From positions 2,108,001 through 2,172,000 of the forward strand of contig NZ_CP015224.1 in assembly GCF_001629735.1 (NCBI RefSeq): a stretch of 64,000 bases of DNA, read 5' to 3'. The position numbers and the translations under genes were made by a program. Below the pieces are notes generated by a model that did not search any database, was not told the DNA's origin, and saw nothing but the letters and a program-made list of their open reading frames with translations. This DNA is from Lysinibacillus sphaericus (GTDB lineage Bacteria; Bacillota; Bacilli; Bacillales_A; Planococcaceae). Below, piece after piece: positions 18,079 to 26,799 of this stretch (position 1 is the stretch's first letter; each line of letters opens with the position of its first letter).

Positions 18079-18557
18079 TTCTTTCTCCCCTTTCAGCATG
18101 TTCATCTAGGTGGATGTACGAGAAACTCAAACAAACAACCCTTAAAGTGAACAAATACCATCTTCAAGCACTTTACAAAATAGATTTTGTAACCAATCTT
18201 TATGACAAATTACAATTGACCAGACATTTATATTTTAATTCCACATATGGCTATAGACTCCTTCATTTAATCAAACTTTCTTCATAAAGACAGTCTTTTT
18301 TATTTGCACGATTGTGAAAGATTGTTTTCAACTAAGGCCCCTGCAATTCAAGTATAGGAACGAGTTCAGATAGCCTTCAGATGCCTTTTTATTTTAATCA
18401 TGCAGCAAAAGCCTGAGGCCTTGATAGACCTATGATGCATCGTTTACCTCTACCTTCATATTTTTAGGATTAAGATTTTTTATTAAAAAGAAGTCCCCAA
18501 AGCGTTGTTTGAGAACTTTATGCTGCTTACCATATCGGTATGAGCTCGAGTAAGCGT
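18079..18557. other. Intergenic region without a gene
   Basis: About 480 bases with no supported reading frame; only the presumed esterase promoter region and scattered short frames. No terminator of usual strength is evident before 18558. Confidence 0.5.
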
Positions 18558-18842
18558 CTATTTTTTATTTTTCGGTTCTAAAAGTATAGGTGCTATATTT
18601 AGTAAGATAGAAACAATTGTTAAAAACCATAATGCCCTTTCCATACCAGGTACTACATCCTCTAAAGCTGCCCAATCCTCCACTTTTACCCATCTAGATA
18701 CAAGACTATACTCTGAACAAAGTGTCAATGCTGTAAATGATACCCCCATTGCCATCGCAAGCTTATAATCTTTACCTGTTTTATACATATAAAGATTTAT
18801 AAAGGTTGCAACTATAGCAATAATTCCGAATATGAACCACAT
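18558..18842 (-). CDS. Small membrane protein
   Basis: 94 residues from ATG 18842, seven bases after AAAGGAGG; a longer frame begins inside that site. Three hydrophobic segments (about 2-18, 28-45 and 65-86) with a polar loop WVKVEDWAALEDVVPGME between the second and third. No family recognised. Monocistronic. Confidence 0.7.
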   Translation of the reverse strand: MWFIFGIIAIVATFINLYMYKTGKDYKLAMAMGVSFTALTLCSEYSLVSRWVKVEDWAALEDVVPGMERALWFLTIVSILLNIAPILLEPKNKK

Positions 18843-19430
18843 ATTGATACCTCCTTTTTTCAATATAGAAATAAATTGTAATTAAGATGTTCCCAAACCT
18901 TCTTTTCGGAATTTTGTACTTATTTTTGTAAATCCCGATGCTCCCTATAAGCGTTTTTTTGATGGCACTCTATTTTACTAGAGTAGCGATTCATGAAGAC
19001 TAATCGACACTGCACCACAGAAAATTAAGAAATGTTAAATTGGTAATTATTTCTAATAAAGATTTTATCATAATGTTATATATTCTAATTTTACAAATTA
19101 AACCATTAGTTTTTTAGTTATTTCTTCATCTACTATCCACCATTATTCTTATTCCTCATCATAGTCCTTCTACAAAATAAATACGTTTTTTTATGATGGA
19201 AAAGCACCCATTTCGTTAACCAGTTGCACGGTTCTTGCTTTATATTCATGATTTTCGGAAGGGTCTAGTAGCTGAAAGGACTCAGTTCGTTTTTTTACTC
19301 CTGTATCTGTGAACTTCATTGTTCATAGGTAACAGTTGAAGTAACAGAATCCAACAAGGCTTTTGTAATACCTGCTATTGGAATATAGGGGTTATTTGCG
19401 GTTATATAGATACCCTATAATTTTCAGAAA
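18843..19430. other. Intergenic region with a possible gene remnant
   Basis: About 590 bases with no full gene. On the minus strand, 19191-19319 encodes a 42-residue frame (MKFTDTGVKKRTESF start, NEMGAFPS end) that looks protein-like, and more coding-like sequence lies upstream in another frame after a stop. There is no ribosome site. This is most likely the end of a decayed gene that I cannot name. Confidence 0.35.
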
Positions 19431-19433
19431 AAA

Positions 19434-19478
19434 TAAAAAAGTAACCTCTTACGGTCATCATACCGAAGAGGTTACTTT
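19434..19478 (-). terminator. Intrinsic terminator after nrdJ
   Basis: Arms AAGTAACCTCTT and AAGAGGTTACTT with an additional CGGT/ACCG pairing toward the loop, then TTTTTT on the minus strand. Confidence 0.88.
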
Positions 19479-19536
19479 AAATTTTTATGACTGAAATTGT
19501 TTATAGAACGCTACAATAACGTGGTATAAACAATAT

Positions 19537-22107
19537 TTACAGGCCGCATTTTAACTGTGCGCCACAGTTTGTACATGTATTACAGCCACCCATTTCTTCG
19601 ACTGTTCCTTTGCGGCAAACCGGACATGTATTTCCTACGTCTGAGCCAATTACCGTTGTGGACTCTAGTGCTTGAATCGTATCCACTAATACGACTGGAC
19701 GTTTTGTATGTTCTTCCACTAATTCTTCTTCAAATGATAATTGATCCATATCATTTTCCTCAGCTTTTAGCGTAAGTACCTGTGAATCACGGCTACCATC
19801 CACATAGACCGTACCACCTTTAGCGCCACCTTTATACAGTCGCTCGTAAACTTTTTCAACTTGTTGTACAGTGTAGCCTTTTGGTGCATTTACTGTTTTA
19901 GAGATTGATGAATCAATCCATTTTTGAATAATACATTGTACATCAGCATGTGCCTCTGGTTTTAGCTCCATTGCCGTTACAAACCATTCTGGAAGCTCTT
20001 GCTCATTAGCTTCTGGATGACGGTCTAAGTATTCTTTTACGATTTCAGCTTTCACTTCAATGAACTTACCAAGACGACCAGAACGGTAGTATGTGAAGGA
20101 GAAGTATGGTTCAAGACCTGTCGCTACACCTACCATCGTTCCTGTTGAACCAGTTGGAGCAACCGTTAATAAATGGGAGTTACGAATACCCGTTGCTAAA
20201 ATTTGCTCCTTGATATGAGCAGGCATTTTTTCCATAAAGCCTGTTTCTGTGAAAGCTTTACGTAAACGAGCTGTTTCTTCGTCAGTAGCACCGACTAAGA
20301 ATGGGAAGCTACCACGCTCCTTAGCAAGCTCTGTAGACGCCTCATACGCTGTTTCAGCAATTGTTTTAAAGATTTCATCGACTAAAGCATTACCTGCTTC
20401 AGAACCATATTCTTTCTCACAATAAATAAGTAAATCAGCTAAGCCCATTACGCCTAAACCGACACGACGCTCACCTAGTGCTTGTACACGATTTTCTTCT
20501 AAGAAGTATGGTGTGGCATCAATAACATTATCCTGCATTCGAACACCTACACGAACCGTTTCACGTAGTGCTTCGTAATCTACAGTTTGGTTGTCTTTAT
20601 TAGCAAATTGTGCAAGGTTTACTGCTGCCAAGTTACACACTGAATATGGCGCAAGTGGCTGTTCCCCACATGGGTTTGTCGCTACAACGCTTTGACCATA
20701 TGCCTTTGCATTCGTCATATCATTGGCATTGTCGATAAAGAAAATTCCTGGCTCTGCGGAGTAAGTTGCACATACGTTAATTAAATTCCACAATTCTTTC
20801 GCTTTAATCGTGCGATATGTGCGGATTTTATAGCCCATCTTCTCCCACTCACGAACGTCACCAACATTATGCCATTCTGTATTATAAGCACTCATTTCCT
20901 CTTTTGAGTATTCTTCCACCGCTGGGAAACGTAGTTCGAAATCATCATCGTTTTCAACAGCTTCCATAAATTCTTTTGTTAATGTTACGGATATGTTTGC
21001 ACCCGTTAAAAACTCTGGATTGTGAACGGTATATGTGCCACCATCACGTAGTTTATTTTCAGCCTCTCGAATAATGGCTGTATCGAATCCACCTAAACCT
21101 TCAATACTTTTATAGTTTACAATGCCTTGATACATAGCTTCTTCTTGCATAGAAAGCGGCTTGAAGTTTAATTTTTCTTTGGCTAGACGAATGATTGTTT
21201 CATCCGTTGTATTTTCAATTAGGTAACGAAGAATACGTGGGTTTTGCATTTTAGAAATAATAAACTCCACAATATCAGGATGCCAATCTGCAAGCATAAT
21301 CATTTGTGCTCCACGACGTGAGCCACCTTGCTCTACAAGATGTGTCAATTTAGCAATATCATCTAACCAAGAAACAGAACCAGATGATTTGCCGTTTACA
21401 CCACGTGCCAGTGTGTTGCGTGGACGTAATGTAGAGCCATTTGTTCCTACTCCACCACCACGGCTCATAATTTCCATTACTTGCTTACGATGATCACTAA
21501 TACCTTCACGTGAATCAGCAACAAAAGGCATTACGTAGCAGTTAAAGAATGTTACATCTGTTTCAGACCCTGCTCCGTATATCACTCGTCCTGCAGGAAT
21601 GAATTTTAAGGACACTAATTGATCATAAAATTTTTCAAACCATTCTTGACGTTTTTCTGGCGTTTTTTCAACAATTGCAAGTCCTGTTGCATTTCGTTTA
21701 GCGATTTGTTCATAAAAAATCTCAAGAGGCTTCTCTAGCACGTCAATTGAACGCGTAATCACACCCGTTTCTTGCTCTTTTGGATCGTCTAAAGCGCTAC
21801 GATAATCTTCCTCAATCAAAATATCTGCTGTTTTTGTAGTCATGTCCAGCTTTTGAATGGTCCCTAAACCACGTGCAGGGAATTTTGGATCAGCTTTGAC
21901 CGTTAAAACAACAAAGTCACCAGCTTTCAGTGTTTTCTTTTCTGTGTCTTTAAACGAGTAGCGATCGATCATGACAAGTCTAGATACACCTTTGTGCGTG
22001 ATGTGCATATCAGGCGTTACAGGGTGTACCTGCGGGAATTGTTCGATATCTTTGTTTAACTGTTCAAATTGATTGTTTACATCGGGTTGATGATTTGTGA
22101 GTACCAT
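19537..22107 (-). CDS. nrdJ: Adenosylcobalamin-dependent (class II) ribonucleotide reductase
   Basis: 856 residues from ATG 22107, seven bases after AGGGAGG; the frame extends 10 codons further but without a site. It reduces ribonucleotides to deoxyribonucleotides using a B12-derived radical. Visible motifs: the region FFNCYVMPF with the first redox Cys, NPCGEQPL with the radical-site Cys and catalytic Glu, APTGSTGTMVGV, and a C-terminal zinc-ribbon-like tail with CPVC, CNTC and CGAQLKCGL that holds the reducing cysteines. Oxygen-independent, so useful in both aerobic and anoxic growth. Monocistronic with NrdR boxes upstream. No cobalamin riboswitch is evident in the 190-base leader. Confidence 0.95.
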   Translation of the reverse strand: MVLTNHQPDVNNQFEQLNKDIEQFPQVHPVTPDMHITHKGVSRLVMIDRYSFKDTEKKTLKAGDFVVLTVKADPKFPARGLGTIQKLDMTTKTADILIEEDYRSALDDPKEQETGVITRSIDVLEKPLEIFYEQIAKRNATGLAIVEKTPEKRQEWFEKFYDQLVSLKFIPAGRVIYGAGSETDVTFFNCYVMPFVADSREGISDHRKQVMEIMSRGGGVGTNGSTLRPRNTLARGVNGKSSGSVSWLDDIAKLTHLVEQGGSRRGAQMIMLADWHPDIVEFIISKMQNPRILRYLIENTTDETIIRLAKEKLNFKPLSMQEEAMYQGIVNYKSIEGLGGFDTAIIREAENKLRDGGTYTVHNPEFLTGANISVTLTKEFMEAVENDDDFELRFPAVEEYSKEEMSAYNTEWHNVGDVREWEKMGYKIRTYRTIKAKELWNLINVCATYSAEPGIFFIDNANDMTNAKAYGQSVVATNPCGEQPLAPYSVCNLAAVNLAQFANKDNQTVDYEALRETVRVGVRMQDNVIDATPYFLEENRVQALGERRVGLGVMGLADLLIYCEKEYGSEAGNALVDEIFKTIAETAYEASTELAKERGSFPFLVGATDEETARLRKAFTETGFMEKMPAHIKEQILATGIRNSHLLTVAPTGSTGTMVGVATGLEPYFSFTYYRSGRLGKFIEVKAEIVKEYLDRHPEANEQELPEWFVTAMELKPEAHADVQCIIQKWIDSSISKTVNAPKGYTVQQVEKVYERLYKGGAKGGTVYVDGSRDSQVLTLKAEENDMDQLSFEEELVEEHTKRPVVLVDTIQALESTTVIGSDVGNTCPVCRKGTVEEMGGCNTCTNCGAQLKCGL

Positions 22108-22133
22108 CGTTTTGCCTCCCTTACAAAATAAAT

Positions 22134-22171
22134 ACACAATATCATGTGTTGTTAAACACTACATATTGTGT
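22134..22171. promoter_or_regulatory. Tandem NrdR boxes upstream of nrdJ
   Basis: ACACAATATCATGTGT at 22134-22149 and ACACTACATATTGTGT at 22156-22171 both fit the NrdR-box pattern ACACWATAT-WGTGT. Their starts are 22 bases apart, two helical turns, which puts both on one face of the DNA as expected for NrdR. NrdR represses ribonucleotide reductase genes when dATP is plentiful. Confidence 0.85.
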
Positions 22172-22295
22172 ATATGTCTTTAAAAAAGATACTATATATA
22201 GATTTTCAATTCAACTCTTGCTTTTTTCAATAGAATCGGAACTACTTGTAATAGCAAGGATTGAAAGCTTAAAAATATTTTTTTTATACCATTTT

Positions 22296-23126
22296 TTACT
22301 TTTTGAAGTTCCACTCATCACATGCATATTTTTTTTCTTCTAATGCACGGACATATTCTAACTGCTCCTCAGAAAGTGTAAATGGTTTTAATTCAATTTG
22401 CAACGATTTTGCAAATCCATCTCGAAAAGCTGTCACACATTGTTCAACTGTCACAGGCTCATCCACAAGACTGTTAATCGCTACTGCTTTCTCCGGTAAT
22501 TTTCTGCGCATACGATCCTTCGCTTCTTCACTCGAAAAATTAAAGACCGATAATAGCTTCTCTTGATCTAAATCTAATAAAATGGCACCATGCTGCAATA
22601 TAACGCCTTTTTGACGTGTTTGCGCACTTCCAGCTATTTTTTTCCCTTCGACTACCAGCTCGTACCAGCTTGGAGCATCAAAGCATACAGCACTTTTTGG
22701 ACTCTTTAAGTCTGCTCTTTTTTCCTCTGTATCCGGGACACTAAAATAGGCATCCATTCCTAAGTTGTGGAAACCTTGCAAGATTCCCTCACTTAGCACA
22801 CGGTACGCCTCTGTCACGGACTCTGGCATATCTGGATAGCTTTCTGTTACGATGACACTATATGTAAGCTCATGCTCATGCAGCACAGCTCGTCCACCAG
22901 TAGGTCGACGTACAAAGCCTAAGCCTTGTTCTCGTACAGCGTCTAAATTTATATCCTTTTTGGCCTGCTGAAAATAACCAATTGATAGTGTTGCTGGTTC
23001 CCACTCATAAAAACGAATGACTGGTGGAATTAACCCCTCACTATGCCAATCAAGTAATGCTTCATCTAGTGCCATATTAAAAGACGGACTACATTTCCCT
23101 GAATTTAAAAAATACCAAGTTGTCAT
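22296..23126 (-). CDS. lipM: Octanoyl-[GcvH]:protein N-octanoyltransferase
   Basis: 276 residues, aligned in full with B. subtilis LipM (YqhM) from memory: [43 protein letters not shown] and [13 protein letters not shown]. Cys148 in CFDAPS is the acyl-carrying residue of this family. It moves octanoate from acyl carrier protein to GcvH, starting lipoate assembly. Divergent from yqhL as in Bacillus. A lipoate-protein ligase is the alternative, but the Cys and synteny favour LipM. Confidence 0.93.
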   Translation of the reverse strand: MTTWYFLNSGKCSPSFNMALDEALLDWHSEGLIPPVIRFYEWEPATLSIGYFQQAKKDINLDAVREQGLGFVRRPTGGRAVLHEHELTYSVIVTESYPDMPESVTEAYRVLSEGILQGFHNLGMDAYFSVPDTEEKRADLKSPKSAVCFDAPSWYELVVEGKKIAGSAQTRQKGVILQHGAILLDLDQEKLLSVFNFSSEEAKDRMRRKLPEKAVAINSLVDEPVTVEQCVTAFRDGFAKSLQIELKPFTLSEEQLEYVRALEEKKYACDEWNFKK

Positions 23127-23330
23127 TTGTTCATCTCCTACAATTTATAAAAGTACCTCAGGCCCCACCTGTGGTTCAACCTTAACGAAGATTACGTTAC
23201 CGTTCAAGTTGTTGCTTTTGAAGCGAGATAGACGAATTCGCCACAATCTAGTTAATTTTATCAAACTCATTGGACTATCGCTAGCGCATCTTTTATAATA
23301 ATAAAGAAGATAGAAAGGGGTAAGAAAATC

Positions 23331-23717
23331 TTGGACATACTTATCACAATCGGTGTCGTTTTAGTAGTCATAATTGCATACATCGGTATTAATGCACTAC
23401 GACTCAAAAAAGCTGTAACCAACTTAACACAAGAACAATTTATTGAAGGCTATCGTAAAGCACAGCTAATCGATGTTCGTGAACAAAAAGAATTTGATGC
23501 TGGTCACATTCTTGGAGCACGAAACGTTCCTTCCACAACACTACGTCAACGTTATAAAGAAATTCGCCCAGATTTACCAGTATATTTATACTGTCAAAAT
23601 ACAGGCCGTAGCTCACGTGCTGCACTATTTCTTAAAAAACGTGGGTACAACCAAATTTACCAACTTCAAGGCGGTTTCAAAACTTGGACAGGTAAAATAA
23701 AAACCAAAAAATATTAA
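23331..23717 (+). CDS. yqhL: Rhodanese-like membrane-anchored sulfurtransferase
   Basis: 128 residues from a TTG preceded by AAAGGGG. One N-terminal membrane helix (about 3-20) anchors a rhodanese domain (about 33-125) with the entry motif LIDVREQKEFDAGHI and active-site Cys88 in YLYCQNTGRSS. Sulfur substrate unknown. Divergent from lipM, and followed by a terminator. Confidence 0.9.
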   Translation: MDILITIGVVLVVIIAYIGINALRLKKAVTNLTQEQFIEGYRKAQLIDVREQKEFDAGHILGARNVPSTTLRQRYKEIRPDLPVYLYCQNTGRSSRAALFLKKRGYNQIYQLQGGFKTWTGKIKTKKY

Positions 23718-23730
23718 TATTTCCCTAAAA

Positions 23731-23767
23731 AAGTCGTCTCAAAGAACTAGGAGACGACTTCTTTTTA
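23731..23767 (+). terminator. Intrinsic terminator after yqhL
   Basis: Arms AAGTCGTCTC and GAGACGACTT with a 10-base loop, then CTTTTT. Confidence 0.88.
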
Positions 23768-24139
23768 TACAAAAAATTCAGAGTTTCTACTATATTATAT
23801 CTATTGCAAAATTTTAAGTGTCTATTTATGGTGCTTGTTCATACTATGCCATCCGCTTCCTCGTCCCACCTTATTTGAACCTACTTTGAAGGTCTTCATC
23901 ATTCTTCCCAGAAGCCTTTCAAATTTATTCATTTTCACATAATAGGAGAAATTTTGTATGTCCAAAAATACTAATTTTCGTTAGTATTTTTCATGTATGC
24001 ACTGCATTCTTCTATTTTTCTGAAAATAATATAAATTTATAGTTGAATAATTGGAATAGCACTGCTAGGATATATAATATCTTAAAATAATATTAAGTAT
24101 AAAAATTAATTAGCTATGAATGCTATGGATCAAACTATA

Positions 24140-24340
24140 GCAGGAGCAGTTCTGGAGAGAGCGCATTTGCGTCGCCGAAGGGTTCACTATCTCAGGCAAA
24201 AGGACAGAGGAGTAATAACAGCTTTTTTAAGCGATGCCACACAAAGATTAAGATGATTTGATGAAGCATCCGTGGTCAAATGGTATTTGTTATTCTGACG
24301 TTTTTCCGAGACTAGTGTCACAACTAGTCTCTTTTTATTT
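24140..24340 (+). ncRNA. Glycine riboswitch (single aptamer) with expression terminator
   Basis: The aptamer core is plain at 24150-24222: CTGGAGAGAGCGCATTTGCG, then CGCCGAAGG, CTCAGGCAAAAGGACAGAGG. These match the conserved glycine (gcvT-type) aptamer. Only one full aptamer is seen. An intrinsic terminator follows at 24308-24335 (arms GAGACTAGT and ACTAGTCTC, then TTTTT), 45 bases before the permease start. It should switch permease expression with glycine level; the direction cannot be read from the sequence alone. Confidence 0.9.
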
Positions 24341-24380
24341 TTCCAGTCATCATTTTTTATGCATCTTTGGGGGGATTAAC

Positions 24381-25718
24381 GTGGAACAGCAACAATTAAA
24401 ACGTGAATTAAAAAATCGTCATGTGCAGCTTATTGCCATTGGTGGAACAATAGGAACCGGTTTATTTCTAGGCTCCGGGAAAGCCATTGCGTTAGCAGGG
24501 CCTTCCATCATTCTTGCCTATTTAATTGTCGGAACGGCACTCTTTTTTGTTATGCGTGCATTGGGCGAACTATTATTATCGAATTCAGGATATACATCAT
24601 TTACGGATTTTGCCTCCGAATACATAGGACCATGGGCAGGATATGTAACAGGCTGGACATACTGGTTCTGTTGGATCATGACAGCGATGGCAGATATTAT
24701 TGCTGTAGGAGTCTATACACAGTATTGGTTTAATATTCCCCAATGGGTTCCCGCTATCGGTTGTTTAGTATTATTGCTACTACTGAATTTATTGACGGTC
24801 AAACTATTTGGGGAGTTAGAATTTTGGTTTGCAATCATTAAAGTGATTACCATTGTGGCACTCATTATCCTTGGGCTTATTATGTTAGTGACAGGCTTTC
24901 AAACAAGCTCTGGAACAGTTTCAGTAGATAATCTTTGGGTTCACGGCGGCCTGTTTCCAAATGGCGTATATGGCTTTTTAATGGCCTTTCAGATGGTCGT
25001 TTTCGCTTTCGTCGGTGTGGAATTAGTAGGCGTATCGGCAGCCGAGACTGCAAACCCACAAAAAAACATTCCTTCAGCTATTAATAAAATACCGTTTCGA
25101 ATTTTACTCTTTTATGTAGGGGCACTATTTGTCATCCTATGTATCAACCCATGGTATGAAATGTCTGCCGCAAGCAGCCCATTTGTCCAAGTATTTACGT
25201 TAGCAGGTATTCCAATTGCTGCAGGTATTATTAATTTTGTCGTGCTTACTTCAGCCGCATCTGCTGGTAATAGTGGTTTATTTTCAACAAGTCGCATGCT
25301 CTTTAATCTTGGTAAAAATAAACAAGCATCACCTGCTTTTGCTAAGCTCAATAAAAATAGTGTTCCCAGTAACGCGCTAGTTATTTCCGCAATTGTTGTC
25401 TCTGTGGGGGCGCTGTTAAGTAAGCTAATGCCAGAGAATGCCTTTAGTATCGTTACGACTATTAGTGCGATTTGCTTCATATGGGTGTGGAGTATTATCA
25501 TCATTTCTCACATTATCTATAAACGGAAAAATCGTGCCCTTCATGAGGCCTCAAGCTTTAAAGCACCGCTGACACCTTTTATCAACTATGTAGTGCTTGC
25601 GTTTTTTACTTTTCTATTAATTGTGATGTTTATTTCCGAGGCAACACGTACAGCTCTGCTACTAACACCTATTTGGTTTATTGCCTTATTTATTCTATAT
25701 AAAATGAAAAAAAGATGA
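24381..25718 (+). CDS. APC-family amino acid permease, probably for glycine or small amino acids
   Basis: 445 residues from GTG 24381, which follows GGGGGGA; an upstream in-frame ATG at 24258 lies within the riboswitch leader and is unlikely to be used. Twelve membrane segments; TM1 carries the unwound motif GGTIGTGLFLGSG and the loop after TM6 contains GVSAAETANPQKNIP. Closest in type to D-serine/D-alanine/glycine permeases (CycA/DagA) and other amino acid transporters of the AAT group. Control by a glycine riboswitch supports glycine, alanine or serine as substrate. Confidence 0.9.
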   Translation: MEQQQLKRELKNRHVQLIAIGGTIGTGLFLGSGKAIALAGPSIILAYLIVGTALFFVMRALGELLLSNSGYTSFTDFASEYIGPWAGYVTGWTYWFCWIMTAMADIIAVGVYTQYWFNIPQWVPAIGCLVLLLLLNLLTVKLFGELEFWFAIIKVITIVALIILGLIMLVTGFQTSSGTVSVDNLWVHGGLFPNGVYGFLMAFQMVVFAFVGVELVGVSAAETANPQKNIPSAINKIPFRILLFYVGALFVILCINPWYEMSAASSPFVQVFTLAGIPIAAGIINFVVLTSAASAGNSGLFSTSRMLFNLGKNKQASPAFAKLNKNSVPSNALVISAIVVSVGALLSKLMPENAFSIVTTISAICFIWVWSIIIISHIIYKRKNRALHEASSFKAPLTPFINYVVLAFFTFLLIVMFISEATRTALLLTPIWFIALFILYKMKKR

Positions 25719-25748
25719 CTTCAGACTAAGCTCTGAAGTCATCTTCTA
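25713..25748. terminator. Bidirectional terminator between permease and glutaminase
   Basis: Arms AGATGACTTCAGA and TCTGAAGTCATCT around CTAAGC, with A-rich and T-rich flanks on both sides. It serves the converging permease and glutaminase genes. Confidence 0.85.
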
Positions 25749-25752
25749 CTTT

Positions 25753-26715
25753 TTAAAAAATGGTCATATCCCATTCTGTCGCTAAATGTTTCAGTAATTG
25801 GACACCTGCGACACTATTCCCGATTGGATCAATGGCTGGTCCATAAATACCTATCCCGCAGCCAGCAGGAAAGGGTGAATCTAGTCCTGCATGGCCAGGC
25901 ACAGCTGTAAGAATGGCACCGGAGACACCACTTTTAGCAGGAAGTCCAATAAATGCTGCAAATTTTCCTGAAGCATTGTACATACCGCATGTCACCATTA
26001 AAGCCTTTGCTAATTTCGCCACTTGTTTAGGAAATAACTTTTTCTTTAATAGCGGATGATAGCCATCATTGGCAATAACTAAACCAATCATCGCTAAATC
26101 GGATACATTGACTTCAATCGCACATTGCTTTAAGTAAACCTCAAGAGCCGCTTCTACTGGGCAGTCTAAGAAACCAGAATCCTTGAGGTAGTAGGCTAGT
26201 GCTCGATTACGGTTCGCTGTTTGCCACTCTGATTGAAACACTTCCTCATTAATACTTAAAGGTTTGCCTATGATTTGCTCTAAAAAATGCAGGATTTTGT
26301 CAATTTTCTCTTGTGGTGAATTTCCCATCATCATAGAGGAAACAGTAATCGCCCCAGCATTAATCATTGGATTAAAGGGCTTTCCTGGTTGATGACTTTC
26401 TAAACGAATAATGGAGTTGAATGTATCCCCTGTCGGCTCAACATCTACCCTTTCTAATACATATGGCAATCCTCTGTCCATACAGGCCAATATAAAGGTG
26501 ATTACTTTAGAAACACTCTGAAGCGTAAATAGTTCAGTCGTATCCCCGGCTTTCATTTCGTGCCCTTCAGTTCCGATAATAGCTATAGCTAATTGATTCG
26601 GGTCTTTTTTAGCTAATGCAGGGATATAGTTAGCGCACTGTCCTTCTTTAGCAGCAGAGCGAAACTGTGTTACCCATTGTGCCACAAGCTGATCGTGACT
26701 AGGTTGTGTTGTCAT
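25753..26715 (-). CDS. glsA: Glutaminase
   Basis: 320 residues, usual length. Serine-dependent beta-lactamase-like fold: the catalytic Ser67-x-x-Lys70 is in TLQSVSK, followed by NPMINAGAITVSSM, a Tyr in CGMYNASGKFA and the KSGVSGAI strand. It hydrolyses glutamine to glutamate and ammonia in the cytoplasm. Placed after an amidohydrolase and transporter but separated from them by a terminator. Confidence 0.94.
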   Translation of the reverse strand: MTTQPSHDQLVAQWVTQFRSAAKEGQCANYIPALAKKDPNQLAIAIIGTEGHEMKAGDTTELFTLQSVSKVITFILACMDRGLPYVLERVDVEPTGDTFNSIIRLESHQPGKPFNPMINAGAITVSSMMMGNSPQEKIDKILHFLEQIIGKPLSINEEVFQSEWQTANRNRALAYYLKDSGFLDCPVEAALEVYLKQCAIEVNVSDLAMIGLVIANDGYHPLLKKKLFPKQVAKLAKALMVTCGMYNASGKFAAFIGLPAKSGVSGAILTAVPGHAGLDSPFPAGCGIGIYGPAIDPIGNSVAGVQLLKHLATEWDMTIF

Positions 26716-26747
26716 TACTGTGGACTCCTTTCAAAATGTGCAAAAAC

Positions 26748-26783
26748 AGAGTCTTCATAGTTCTCCTATGAAGACTCTATCCA
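26748..26783 (-). terminator. Intrinsic terminator after the AbgB-like hydrolase
   Basis: Arms AGAGTCTTCATAG and CTATGAAGACTCT with a short TTCTC loop, then a T-rich stretch on the minus strand (TGTTTTTG). Confidence 0.85.
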
Positions 26784-26799
26784 TATTTTTGCTATTCTT

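Noticed and set aside
22108-22295. Possible cobalamin riboswitch before the B12-dependent reductase
   Set aside because: The leader is too short and lacks the B12-box core; the visible signals are NrdR boxes.
24258-24380. Upstream ATG extending the permease by 41 codons
   Set aside because: The extension would translate through the riboswitch terminator; the GTG at 24381 has a good ribosome site and matches the family N-terminus.
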